Part shown: positions 1-7,358 of the stretch, one piece after another
Position numbering within the stretch: position 1 is the first letter of the stretch
Layout: each line of letters opens with the position of its first letter
Assembly (NCBI GenBank): GCA_001920085.1
Contig: MNJC01000116.1
Span: forward strand, 1 to 8,795
Direction: 5' to 3'
DNA from: Actinobacteria bacterium 13_1_20CM_4_69_9
Lineage (GTDB): Bacteria; Actinomycetota; Thermoleophilia; Gaiellales; Gaiellaceae
DNA: 8,795 nucleotides
The notes under the pieces: generated by a model
Database searches by the model: none
Told to the model about the DNA's origin: nothing
What the model saw: the letters and a program-made list of their open reading frames with translations, nothing else
Made by a program: the position numbers and the translations under genes

Positions 1-563
1 CTCACCTGCGCGGCGTAGCCGCCGAACTCCTGGCCGAGCGTCACCGGGACGGCATCCATCAAATGCGTGCGCCCCGACTTGACGACGTCGTCGAACTCGG
101 CCGCCTTCGCCTGCAGCGACGATGCGAGCTTGTCGAGCGCAGGGAGCAGGTCGTTGGTGAGCTCGTCGAGCGCCGCGAGATGGACCGCCGACGGGAAGAC
201 GTCGTTCGACGACTGGCCCATGTTGACGTCGTCGTTCGCGTGCACGTCATCGCCCGCGAGCGCGGCCATGACCTCGTTCGCGTTCATGTTCGACGAGGTC
301 CCCGAGCCGGTCTGGAACACGTCGATCGGGAACTGGTCGTCGAGCTCGCCGGCGGCGATGCGCTCGCCGGCCTCGGCGATGCGCTGCGCCTTGCCTTCGT
401 CGAGCAGGCCGAGCTCGGCGTTGACGCGCGCCGCAGCCGCCTTGATGCGACCGAGCCAGCGCGCGACGGCGGGCGGTATCGGCTGGCCGGAGACGGGGAA
501 GTTGGTAACCGCCTTGCTCGTCTCCTTCCCCCAGAGCTCGCGCCGTGCCTCGGCCTGTGCCAT
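1..563 (-). CDS. fumC: Class II fumarate hydratase, 5' part (runs off left edge)
   Basis: This gene encodes fumarase, the TCA-cycle enzyme that interconverts fumarate and L-malate in the cytoplasm as a homotetramer. 187 codons are visible. The class II fumarase/aspartase signatures are clear: GSGTSSNMNANE at residues 86-97, the second-site loop HANDDVNMGQSSND at 108-121, and GRTHLMDAVPVTLGQEFGGY at 164-183, which contains the Thr-His pair (T166, H167) of the active site. The pattern resembles mycobacterial Fum closely. The ATG at 563 gives an N-terminus (MAQAEARRELWGKETSKAV) that joins the family at the usual 'LW..QT' region. It therefore lacks roughly 20 residues, including the normal 'G.V.VP' strand. 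In-frame codons upstream encode nothing fumarase-like and contain no ATG, GTG or TTG. There is no Shine-Dalgarno sequence; a TAGACT element lies 8 nt upstream. An aspartase or another superfamily member is possible but less likely. The C-terminal two thirds are outside the window. Confidence 0.93.
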   Translation of the reverse strand, partial: MAQAEARRELWGKETSKAVTNFPVSGQPIPPAVARWLGRIKAAAARVNAELGLLDEGKAQRIAEAGERIAAGELDDQFPIDVFQTGSGTSSNMNANEVMAALAGDDVHANDDVNMGQSSNDVFPSAVHLAALDELTNDLLPALDKLASSLQAKAAEFDDVVKSGRTHLMDAVPVTLGQEFGGYAAQV

Positions 564-571
564 CGCTTTCG

Positions 572-577
572 AGTCTA
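572..577 (-). promoter_or_regulatory. Putative -10 element (TAGACT) for leaderless fumC
   Basis: On the minus strand TAGACT matches the actinobacterial TANNNT -10 pattern. It is followed by 8 nt and then the fumC ATG, which has no Shine-Dalgarno sequence. Transcription would start at or next to the start codon. No good -35 hexamer is visible, since the upstream bases are the terminator hairpin of the preceding gene. Inference from spacing and motif only. Confidence 0.4.
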
Positions 578-607
578 GCGAGGGGCCGGCGGAAACCGGC
601 CCCTCGC
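578..607 (-). terminator. Hairpin after the S8 protease gene
   Basis: A perfect 12-bp inverted repeat (578-589 with 596-607, GC-rich) encloses a 6-nt loop. It begins 14 nt past the protease stop codon. A smaller hairpin (TCCGGT at 611-616 with ACCGGA at 628-633) overlaps that stop. No T-run follows on the minus strand, as is common for GC-rich actinobacterial terminators. It lies directly upstream of the proposed fumC -10 element and so separates the two transcription units. Confidence 0.65.
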
Positions 608-621
608 ATGTCCGGTGAGAG

Positions 622-2220
622 CTAGTTACCGGAGTTGTGCGTGACCGCGTTGAGCGCGTCCACCTCTCCGTTTCCGTACCACGAGTTGTTGCCGGGCCCT
701 CCCTGGCACGCGTAGAACGCGTTGCTCTCCGTGCCGACGCCAAAGAACTCGGCATAGTTGGCTGGGAGCGTCGTCGGGCAGGCCTGTGGATCAGCCGTCT
801 GATCGAGGAATGCCTTCACCTGATCGGGCCGCATCTTGCCGTTCTGCGGGCTGTTCAGGTTGCCGAAGCGACTGATGATCAACGCCGCCACTCCAGCTGC
901 GTGCGGCGACGCCATCGACGTTCCCTGCAGGTAGCAGTAGAAGGCGGTCGGATACGTCGGATCGCCCGTCGGTTCCTGGCGGTTGCGCGTGCACGGCTGC
1001 GTCGCCGGATACGTCGAGAGAACGCGGCCGTTCCCGGGCGGCGGCGTGATCGCGGGATTGCGAAACACGGAGTCGCCTCCCGGTGCCGTCACCTGCGTGA
1101 CGCCGACACCGACGTTCGAGAAGAACGATTTGAGGTGGTCCGGGTACTGACCCGCCTGCGTTCCCTGCTCGAGGCTGCCGGTCCCACTTACGCCGATCAC
1201 GCCCGGGACCTCGACGGGAATGACAACGCACTCGTTCCCCACCGGCCGGGTGACCGGCGTCGTGTCGTCCGGGCTCGTTGCGTCGACTGACGGGTGAGCG
1301 AGGTCCTCACTCTCGTTCCCCTCGGCTGCGACGACGGTGACGCCGTTCTGTTCCGCGAAGAGGATCGCCCGCGACTCGGCCTTCCAGATCGCCCGCTGCA
1401 CGGGATCGTTCCGGCAGTTGAACAGGAACGGGTCGGCGAAGTAGCTGTTGTTCGTCACGTCGAAGTGATGTGTCCCTGCCCAGATGAACGAGCAGATGAC
1501 CGCCTCCGGGAAGAAGAAGCCCGCAGCGTTGCCGGCCTTGATGCCGGCGATCTTGACGTTCGGCGCAACGCCGACGATGCCGATGCCGTTCGCGGCGGCC
1601 GCAATCGTGCCGGCCGTGTGCGTACCGTGACCGTTGTCGTCGTCGGCCGCAACTGCACCCGGAACCGCAACGCCACTCGTGCAGTTGACGCTGTTCGCGG
1701 CATCCACGTTCTGGCGCAGGTCCGGATGGCGGTAGTCCAGCCCGGTATCGATGTCACCGACGAGAACGGCCGGGCTGCCGCCGGTGATGGCGTGGGCCTG
1801 CGGCGTGTGGATCTGCCGCATGTCCCACTGCAGCCCCGAGAACGTGTCGGTGTCGGCCGCGGGTGCATTCGGCAGCTCCTCCGGCGGACCGCCGGCGTCG
1901 GCCTGCTCATTCGGCAGCTGCGTCCCAAACTGCGCCGTCGCAGACGCGTTCTCGATGCGGTTGTCTTTCAGCAGGTGGTCGCGAAACGACGCACTGTCGG
2001 AGCGTGCGATCGCGACGCCGATCTGGTCGTAGGAGTACACAAGGCTCCCGCCGGCGGCCGAGATCATCGACGCCGCGTCCTTCGGGACGGCCTGGCTCTT
2101 GTAGAGGACGATGTAGTTCTCCGCAGCACCTGCGCTGCTACTCGTTGCCGCGGTTCCTACCGTCACAAAGACGGCGCCCGCGAGCAGTGCGAGCAGCAGC
2201 AGCCTGAATCGCACGTGCAT
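622..2220 (-). CDS. Secreted S8 (subtilisin-like) serine protease with I9 propeptide
   Basis: This gene encodes a 532-residue extracellular endopeptidase. Residues 1 to about 33 form a signal peptide (Arg at 4 and 6, a long Leu/Ala/Val core, then small residues). An inhibitor-I9-type propeptide starting near 'NYIVLYK' runs to about residue 100. The peptidase S8 domain follows from about 130 to 520. The catalytic triad is visible: Asp158 in GDIDTG, His198 in NGHGTHTAG and Ser435 in GTSMASPHAAG. The oxyanion Asn302 lies in VVAAEGN. Eight cysteines, all in the mature part, could form four disulfides, which fits an exported protein. The start is the ATG at 2220 because GGGGGAG (2226-2232) sits 5 nt upstream and the signal peptide begins there. 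An in-frame GTG at 2298 would add 26 residues without signal-peptide character and is rejected. The gene is divergent from the P1 peptidase gene and ends in a strong hairpin. The substrate is unknown. Confidence 0.93.
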   Translation of the reverse strand: MHVRFRLLLLALLAGAVFVTVGTAATSSSAGAAENYIVLYKSQAVPKDAASMISAAGGSLVYSYDQIGVAIARSDSASFRDHLLKDNRIENASATAQFGTQLPNEQADAGGPPEELPNAPAADTDTFSGLQWDMRQIHTPQAHAITGGSPAVLVGDIDTGLDYRHPDLRQNVDAANSVNCTSGVAVPGAVAADDDNGHGTHTAGTIAAAANGIGIVGVAPNVKIAGIKAGNAAGFFFPEAVICSFIWAGTHHFDVTNNSYFADPFLFNCRNDPVQRAIWKAESRAILFAEQNGVTVVAAEGNESEDLAHPSVDATSPDDTTPVTRPVGNECVVIPVEVPGVIGVSGTGSLEQGTQAGQYPDHLKSFFSNVGVGVTQVTAPGGDSVFRNPAITPPPGNGRVLSTYPATQPCTRNRQEPTGDPTYPTAFYCYLQGTSMASPHAAGVAALIISRFGNLNSPQNGKMRPDQVKAFLDQTADPQACPTTLPANYAEFFGVGTESNAFYACQGGPGNNSWYGNGEVDALNAVTHNSGN

Positions 2221-2269
2221 GCACTCTCCCCCTTCTGTGCTCTGAGCCCCCTGCCCAGAGGTCGACCCA

Positions 2270-2275
2270 ACCCTA
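2270..2275 (-). promoter_or_regulatory. Possible -10 element (TAGGGT) for the S8 protease gene
   Basis: On the minus strand TAGGGT fits TANNNT and would give a leader of about 40 nt carrying the strong GGGGGAG ribosome binding site. No clear -35 hexamer is visible. It lies in the short divergent gap and overlaps the proposed plus-strand promoter of the P1 peptidase gene, so the two may compete. Weak, motif-only evidence. Confidence 0.3.
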
Positions 2276-2282
2276 ATACGCT
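2274..2282 (+). promoter_or_regulatory. Possible -10 element(s) for the P1 peptidase gene
   Basis: Two overlapping -10-like hexamers precede the GTG at 2289: TAATAC (2274-2279, 9 nt before the start codon) and TACGCT (2277-2282, 6 nt before). There is no Shine-Dalgarno sequence, so a leaderless or nearly leaderless mRNA is likely. No convincing -35 box is visible. Confidence 0.38.
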
Positions 2283-2288
2283 CTAGGC

Positions 2289-3293
2289 GTGCGTGCACGC
2301 GACCTGGAAATCGCGATCGGCGCCGACGAGCCGGGCCCCCGGAATGCGATCTCCGATGTCGACGGCGTGCTCGTCGGCCACTCGACGCTGATCGAAGGCG
2401 ACGACGTCCGCACCGGTGTCACCGTGATCGTCCCGCCCGAGACGCCGCTCTTCGCCGGCTGCCACCGGCTGAACGGCAACGGCGAGCTGACGGGGCTCGA
2501 GTGGGTGCGCGAGTCAGGGCTGTTGACGACGCCGATCGGCATCACGAACACATTCAGCGTCGGCGTCGTGCGCGACGCGATCGCGGCACGGTCGTCCGAC
2601 GAGGACGCCTGGTCGCTCCCGGTCGTCGGCGAGACGTTCGACGGCTTCCTCAACGACATCCGTGCGCAGCGCGTGACAGCCGAGCACGTCGAGGCCGCCT
2701 TCGCGGCTGCTTCGGCGGAGGTCGGTGAAGGCAACGTGGGCGGAGGCACGGGGATGGTCTGCCACGAGTTCAAGGGCGGGATCGGCACTGCATCGCGCAC
2801 CGTGAACGGTCACGTCGTCGGAGTGCTCGTCCAGGCGAACTACGGACGGCGCCACAGGTTCCGCGTCGACGGCTTGCCGGTCGGCGAGCTGATCGGCGAC
2901 CGCGTTCCGACCCCGGAGCCACGAGAGGAGTGGGGATCGATCATCGGCGTCGCGGCGACCGACGCCCCACTGCTGCCACACCAGTGCGACCGGCTGGCGC
3001 AGCGCATCGGCCTGGGCGTGGCCCGTGTCGGGGGCACAGCGGCGCACACGAGCGGCGACCTCTTCTTCGCATTCTCGACTGCCAACCGAGGGCTCGACGC
3101 GGCGCGGGGCGAAATCGCGCTGCAGATGCTCTCCGACGGCGAGATCACGCCCTTCTACGCGGCCGTGATCGACGCGACCGAAGAGGCGATCGTCAACGCG
3201 CTGCTCGCCGCGGAGACGATGACCGGCCGCGACGGCCACACCGTGCATGCGCTCGACGGGGAGCTGCTGCAGGAGGCGCTCAGGCGAGCCTGA
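2289..3293 (+). CDS. P1 family peptidase (DmpA/BapA-type aminopeptidase)
   Basis: This 334-residue protein belongs to the self-processing N-terminal-nucleophile-like family that includes DmpA (L-aminopeptidase/D-esterase) and BapA (beta-peptidyl aminopeptidase). The N-terminal half has family features: an 'ISDVDGVLVGHST' start (21-33), 'GITNTFSVGVVRD' near 84-96, GEGNVGGGTGM around 147-156 and VQANYG at 181-186. The cleavage site is visible as Gly216-Ser217 in EEWGSIIGVAATDAPLLP; Ser217 would become the nucleophile and first residue of the beta subunit. Ser255 and Asp257 (TSGDLFFAFSTAN) lie 38 and 40 residues further on, the same offsets as Ser288 and Glu290 from Ser250 in BapA. The start is GTG at 2289, with no ribosome binding site but a -10-like sequence just upstream. 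No signal peptide is seen, so a cytoplasmic location is likely. Whether it acts on alpha-, beta- or D-amino peptides cannot be told from sequence. The last 14 nt overlap the convergent zinc-ribbon gene. Confidence 0.92.
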   Translation: MRARDLEIAIGADEPGPRNAISDVDGVLVGHSTLIEGDDVRTGVTVIVPPETPLFAGCHRLNGNGELTGLEWVRESGLLTTPIGITNTFSVGVVRDAIAARSSDEDAWSLPVVGETFDGFLNDIRAQRVTAEHVEAAFAAASAEVGEGNVGGGTGMVCHEFKGGIGTASRTVNGHVVGVLVQANYGRRHRFRVDGLPVGELIGDRVPTPEPREEWGSIIGVAATDAPLLPHQCDRLAQRIGLGVARVGGTAAHTSGDLFFAFSTANRGLDAARGEIALQMLSDGEITPFYAAVIDATEEAIVNALLAAETMTGRDGHTVHALDGELLQEALRRA

Positions 3294-3474
3294 GCCGGCG
3301 CCGCTCGAGCGGTCGCGCGCGCAGGGCACGGCGGTCACGCTCGGTGAGGTCCTCGACGGAGGCCCAGCCGACGTAGCCGCAGCGAGCGCATTCGGGATTG
3401 ACCTTCCGCAGCGGGGCGTGCTCGACCTGCCTGTGACTGCCGCAGCGGAGGCACTCGACCACGAGTGACTCCAT
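3280..3474 (-). CDS. Small zinc-ribbon protein, unknown function
   Basis: A 64-residue protein with two CxxC knuckles (Cys8/Cys11 and Cys29/Cys32) spaced as in a four-cysteine zinc ribbon, followed by a short acidic stretch and an Arg-rich C-terminus (about residues 46-62). It could bind nucleic acid or protein, but I do not recognise a named family. The start is the ATG at 3474. The frame stays open upstream into the propeller gene region, but the first CxxC lies seven residues after this ATG and a GAGGA lies 10 nt before it. Its 3' end overlaps the convergent P1 peptidase gene by 14 nt. The gene lies 53 nt downstream of the propeller gene stop and is separated from it by a strong hairpin, so it may depend on read-through or on an unseen promoter. 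Confidence 0.75.
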   Translation of the reverse strand: MESLVVECLRCGSHRQVEHAPLRKVNPECARCGYVGWASVEDLTERDRRALRARPLERRRLRLA

Positions 3475-3488
3475 GAGCCCATTGTCCT

Positions 3489-3518
3489 CGGCCGGGGGAC
3501 GCGGGCGTCCCCCGGCCG
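3489..3518 (-). terminator. Strong GC-rich hairpin after the propeller gene
   Basis: A perfect inverted repeat, CGGCCGGGGGACGC (3489-3502) and its complement (3505-3518), gives a stem of 13 bp with a 4-nt loop. It begins 9 nt past the stop codon of the Asp-box propeller gene on the minus strand. There is no T-run. The distal arm ends beside the GAGGA that may serve as ribosome binding site for the zinc-ribbon gene, so this could be a partial terminator. Confidence 0.7.
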
Positions 3519-3527
3519 GGTGATGGC

Positions 3528-4829
3528 TCAGGGTGTGACCGTTGTCGCCCAGGCGTCCTGCGAAAGCGGGCCGTTCCCCGTCCACGCGAGCGCGACGAGA
3601 CCGGCGGTCGAGTCGATCCCGATGTAGTCGCCCATGAACGGCGTGCCGCCCGCGCCTCGCGGCGGCTGGGAGTCGCCGTCGATGCCTGTCTGCACGACGG
3701 TGCGGCTCATGGTCGTCCCGCCGGGGGCGACCTGCCCATAGTCCACGTCCATGAGGCCCGTCTCCTCGACGTAGTCGTAGAAGATCGTGTCGACGCGGCC
3801 GCCGGGCGTGATCGACATCCACGGCATGACCTCGTCGTGCGTGCCGCTCGTCAGCTGCAGTTGCGTCGGGAACGACGCCCCGTGGTCGGTCGACTTCGCC
3901 AGATACATGTGGAGGTGACCCGTCACGTCGTCGCCGGTGAGCTCGTAGACGTTTCCCGCGGCGTCGACGCCGATCGATCCCTGCATCGAGGTGCGCCAGC
4001 CCTCGCCGGGCAGCGTGATCGGGGCGGGAACGAGATCGCGCACCTTCACGCTGCGCGTGAATGCGGTCTCACCCGGGCGGAGCTGGCTGACGACGACCGC
4101 CTGCTCGCTCCATTCGTTCACGTGCTGCCAGATGCCCGCGGTCGCATAGACCGTCCCGTCGCGTGCACCGGCCAGCGACACGTCGAACACGTCGGGAGCG
4201 TTCGACTTGAAGTCGGCGGCGATGCGGTAGGGGCCCGACCAGGCCGTGCCGGACGCGTTCGAGATCAACGCCCAGGAGTTCGCCTGATGGCCGCTCCAGG
4301 TCGTGTAGGCGAGCAGCGCCCGGTGGTTGTAGTGGTCGATGGTCATCATCGGATGGTCGAGGTTGCCGGCCTTCGTCACGGCCGAGGCGACCTGCTGCGG
4401 CGGCGCCCACGTCTTGCCGCCGTCAGGCGACGTCGTGACGTAGATCGCCGTCGGCTTCTTGACGCTCCACGCGTTGCACGTGAAGATCGCCGTCCCGTCG
4501 TCCAGGAACCCCACAGACGGATCGCCGGCGCCGTAGTCGTAGGTCGGGTTGCCGCCGGCCGGAGTCATTCCGCGCAGCCAATCCGTCTGCCACGTCCTCC
4601 CGCCGTTCGTCGTCCAGCCGACGCCGCAAGAGTTGCCGACGCCGTAGTCGTTCCAGCCCGCGATCATGTTCGACGGGTTCGTCGGATTGATCGCGATGTC
4701 GAGCTCGTTGTCGCCGCTGTCGTCGTGCGTCACGTTGACGGGGCTCGCGGCATTCGCCGCCTGCGCGGCGGACACGCCGATCGCGAGCGCGAGCGCCGCG
4801 ATCACGGCGATCGAGATTTTCAGTTTCAC
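3528..4829 (-). CDS. Secreted Asp-box (BNR) beta-propeller, sialidase-superfamily fold
   Basis: The product is a 433-residue exported protein. Residues 1 to about 24 form a signal peptide (Lys2/Lys4, an Ile/Ala/Leu core, then VSAAQA) with likely cleavage after AQA. The rest resembles the exo-alpha-sialidase superfamily: Asp-box repeats TTNGGRTW (73-80), SPDGGKTW (134-141) and STDHGASF (313-320), plus a C-terminal FMGDYIGIDSTAGLVALAWTG segment (398-418) typical of these propellers. Only two cysteines are present (68 and 118). I cannot point to a sialidase Arg triad, so enzymatic activity is unproven; many proteins with this fold are binding or structural. The start is GTG at 4829 because AGGGGAG (4836-4842) lies 6 nt upstream and the signal peptide begins there. 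The frame is open further upstream, but only as a shadow of fprA. The fprA gene ends 47 nt upstream on the same strand, so cotranscription is possible. A TACGCT element (4865-4870) could give a separate transcript. Confidence 0.85.
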   Translation of the reverse strand: MKLKISIAVIAALALAIGVSAAQAANAASPVNVTHDDSGDNELDIAINPTNPSNMIAGWNDYGVGNSCGVGWTTNGGRTWQTDWLRGMTPAGGNPTYDYGAGDPSVGFLDDGTAIFTCNAWSVKKPTAIYVTTSPDGGKTWAPPQQVASAVTKAGNLDHPMMTIDHYNHRALLAYTTWSGHQANSWALISNASGTAWSGPYRIAADFKSNAPDVFDVSLAGARDGTVYATAGIWQHVNEWSEQAVVVSQLRPGETAFTRSVKVRDLVPAPITLPGEGWRTSMQGSIGVDAAGNVYELTGDDVTGHLHMYLAKSTDHGASFPTQLQLTSGTHDEVMPWMSITPGGRVDTIFYDYVEETGLMDVDYGQVAPGGTTMSRTVVQTGIDGDSQPPRGAGGTPFMGDYIGIDSTAGLVALAWTGNGPLSQDAWATTVTP

Positions 4830-4876
4830 GAGACACTCCCCTGGGTCGCTCCCCGGACGCAAGGAGCGTAACTCGC

Positions 4877-6223
<1,347 letters not shown>

Positions 6224-6231
6224 TCGAAACG

Positions 6232-6237
6232 ATCGTA
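6232..6237 (-). promoter_or_regulatory. Putative -10 element (TACGAT) for leaderless fprA
   Basis: On the minus strand TACGAT matches TANNNT and is separated from the fprA ATG by 8 nt. No ribosome binding site precedes the ATG, which suggests a leaderless mRNA. No clear -35 hexamer at 16-19 nt spacing. Confidence 0.42.
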
Positions 6238-6263
6238 CTGAGGCATCGCGAAAACGCCGGAAG

Positions 6264-6385
6264 TCAGAGCAGGCGAAGCCGCTCTAACCGGAGGCGGAAC
6301 TCACGCGGGCGGGGAGGCCTCCCCACCGCCCGCGGACCGATTCAGCTCGCCGAGCGGCTAGGAGCGTGCGAGCTCGCTCGCACGC
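6264..6385. repeat. Three inverted repeats in the fprA-erpA gap
   Basis: The 211-bp gap between fprA and the erpA-like gene holds three hairpins besides the erpA terminator. The first is 6264-6287: TCAGAGC with GCTCTAA, plus GGC/GCC around a GAA loop, with a one-base bulge and one G-T pair. The second is 6305-6333: an 8-bp stem GCGGGCGG/CCGCCCGC enclosing a GGGGAGGCCTCCCC palindrome. The third is 6364-6385: GCGTGCGAGC/GCTCGCACGC, followed on the plus strand by GTTTT. They could be serial terminators for erpA or a small structured RNA. No ORF or tRNA-like fold is evident here. Confidence 0.5.
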
Positions 6386-6412
6386 GTTTTCCCGCGAAGC
6401 GTCGTACCTGCT

Positions 6413-6439
6413 CGTAGCGAAAGCGCAGCTTTCGCTACG
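6413..6439 (-). terminator. Hairpin overlapping the erpA stop codon
   Basis: A perfect 12-bp stem (CGTAGCGAAAGC at 6413-6424 with 6428-6439) has a 3-nt loop. The upstream arm on the minus strand includes the TAG stop of the A-type Fe-S carrier gene. No T-run follows. Its position makes it a likely transcription terminator or mRNA 3'-end stabiliser. Confidence 0.6.
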
Positions 6440-6836
6440 CAGAGCAGCCGGAGCCACAGCCGCCAACACTGGCGTCTGTGTCGCCCTCTTCCACCTGGAA
6501 CGAGTGGCCGCAACCGCAGGACGAGACGGCGTTCGGGTTGTTGATCGCGAAACCGGACGACTGGATCGTGTCGACGTAGTCGACCTCCGCGCCCTGGAGG
6601 TACGGCGCGCTGAACGGGTCGATGACCACCTGCACGCCGTGCATCTCGAACTCGAGATCGCCCTCGACGGGCCCGCGGTCGAAGCCGAGCCCGTACTGGA
6701 AGCCGGAGCAGCCGCCCCCCTGGATCGCGACCCGGAGCACGCTGACGTCGGTCTCCTCGGCCATCAGTTCCTTGATCTTCGCCGCGGCCGCCTCGGTGAC
6801 CGTCATCAGCGGCATGACACGTTCCTGGATCGCCAT
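6435..6836 (-). CDS. erpA: A-type iron-sulfur cluster carrier (ErpA/IscA/HesB family)
   Basis: The protein is 133 residues if it starts at 6836. A-type carriers bind a [2Fe-2S] or [4Fe-4S] cluster and deliver it to apo-enzymes. The HesB/IscA domain is complete: TVTEAAAAKIKELM (12-25), GGGCSGFQYG with Cys43 (40-49), a central VVIDPFSAPYLQGAEVDYVD stretch (70-89), FAINNPNAVSSCGCG with Cys107 and Cys109 (96-110). Those three cysteines are the cluster ligands. The C-terminus carries an unusual tail, GGCGSGCSA, with Cys127 and Cys131. Start choice is uncertain: the ATG at 6836 has TAGGAT 10 nt upstream and would be nearly leaderless, while the ATG at 6815 (126 residues) has AGGA 8 nt upstream. The frame is open further upstream to 6917 without family similarity. 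Divergent from the nuo operon, whose NuoB needs a [4Fe-4S] cluster; the functional link is inference. ErpA versus IscA or SufA cannot be settled from sequence. Confidence 0.9.
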   Translation of the reverse strand: MAIQERVMPLMTVTEAAAAKIKELMAEETDVSVLRVAIQGGGCSGFQYGLGFDRGPVEGDLEFEMHGVQVVIDPFSAPYLQGAEVDYVDTIQSSGFAINNPNAVSSCGCGHSFQVEEGDTDASVGGCGSGCSA

Positions 6837-6846
6837 CTCGAGACCG

Positions 6847-6852
6847 ATCCTA
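6847..6852 (-). promoter_or_regulatory. Putative -10 element (TAGGAT) for the erpA-like gene
   Basis: On the minus strand TAGGAT fits TANNNT, 10 nt before the ATG at 6836, which lacks a good Shine-Dalgarno sequence. If used, the transcript would begin within a few bases of that ATG, supporting the longer N-terminus. Confidence 0.4.
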
Positions 6853-6897
6853 GCAACGCGCCCGGCTCCTGCGAATCCCCCGCCCGGGCGAGAGTTT

Positions 6898-6926
6898 GTG
6901 ACAGTCGTCTCGCGCATCGCTAGGCG
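6898..6926 (+). promoter_or_regulatory. Candidate promoter of the nuo operon
   Basis: GTGACA (6898-6903) matches the -35 consensus TTGACA at five of six positions. Exactly 17 nt later is TAGGCG (6921-6926), a weak -10. This predicts a leader of about 60 nt before the nuoA GTG. It lies in the 159-bp divergent region shared with the erpA-like gene. TAGGTT (6964-6969) is an alternative -10. Tentative. Confidence 0.35.
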
Positions 6927-6952
6927 GTTTTCGCCATTCTTCGTATCGCCCA

Positions 6953-6993
6953 GGGGGAACTGTTAGGTTCCCCTCCGCTCGACGGGGAGGAAC
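6953..6993 (+). promoter_or_regulatory. nuoA leader with two mutually exclusive hairpins around the RBS
   Basis: GTTCCCC (6967-6973) pairs perfectly with GGGGAAC (6954-6960) to form an upstream hairpin with a 6-nt loop. The same pyrimidine segment, extended to GTTCCCCTCC (6967-6976), can pair instead with GGGGAGGAAC (6984-6993), with one C-A mismatch and one G-U pair. That segment contains the nuoA Shine-Dalgarno GGAGG (6986-6990, 5 nt before the GTG). The first fold would free the ribosome binding site and the second would hide it. Seen in sequence; regulatory use is inference. Confidence 0.35.
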
Positions 6994-6995
6994 GC

Positions 6996-7358
6996 GTGCT
7001 CGACAACTGGCTGCCGTTCCTGATCTACGCGATCTTCGCGTTGGTGATTCCCGCATCGATGATGTGGTTTTCGTTCGTCTTCGCGACGCGACCGCACCGG
7101 AGGATGCGCGCGCGGGCGATCCCATTCGAGTCCGGCGTCTCCGCAGGCGCGCCGCGGGAGCAGCGGTTCACGATCAGCTTCTACCTCACGGCAATGCTGT
7201 TCATCGTCTTCGACATCGAGATCGTGTTCCTGTATCCGCTGGCGGTGATCCTCCACCAGCTCGCGTGGTTCGGGTTCCTGGAGTTCCTCTTCTTCGTCGT
7301 GATCCTCGTCGTCGCCTACGTGTACATCTGGCGCAAAGGAGCTCTTGAGTGGCAATAG
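6996..7358 (+). CDS. nuoA: NADH-quinone oxidoreductase subunit A
   Basis: A 120-residue membrane subunit of respiratory complex I that sits at the junction of the peripheral and membrane arms near the quinone channel. Three transmembrane segments are visible at about residues 6-30, 59-84 and 91-112. The loop between the first two carries the conserved PFESGV (43-48). The second helix has the family pattern FYLTAMLFIVFDIEIVFLYP (62-81) with acidic Asp73 and Glu75. The size is usual for NuoA. The start is GTG at 6996, with GGAGG 5 nt upstream, and the first helix begins immediately after. It is the first gene of the operon and its stop codon lies inside nuoB (10-nt overlap), implying translational coupling. 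The leader upstream may be structured. Confidence 0.96.
   Translation: MLDNWLPFLIYAIFALVIPASMMWFSFVFATRPHRRMRARAIPFESGVSAGAPREQRFTISFYLTAMLFIVFDIEIVFLYPLAVILHQLAWFGFLEFLFFVVILVVAYVYIWRKGALEWQ

Noticed and set aside
1294..2286. Long open frame on the plus strand opposite the S8 protease (similarly 637-1290)
   Set aside because: It is antisense to a protein with an intact catalytic triad and signal peptide, is very Arg-rich, and shows no domain. Typical GC-rich shadow.
622..4829. A dedicated secreted peptide- or glycan-degradation system made of the S8 protease, P1 peptidase and propeller
   Set aside because: The genes lie on both strands with separate terminators and promoters, and there is no transporter, regulator or shared motif. 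Proximity alone does not support a system.
3837..4871. Long plus-strand open frame opposite the propeller gene
   Set aside because: Low-complexity Arg/Val/Asp translation with no recognisable motif; the opposite strand has Asp boxes and a signal peptide.
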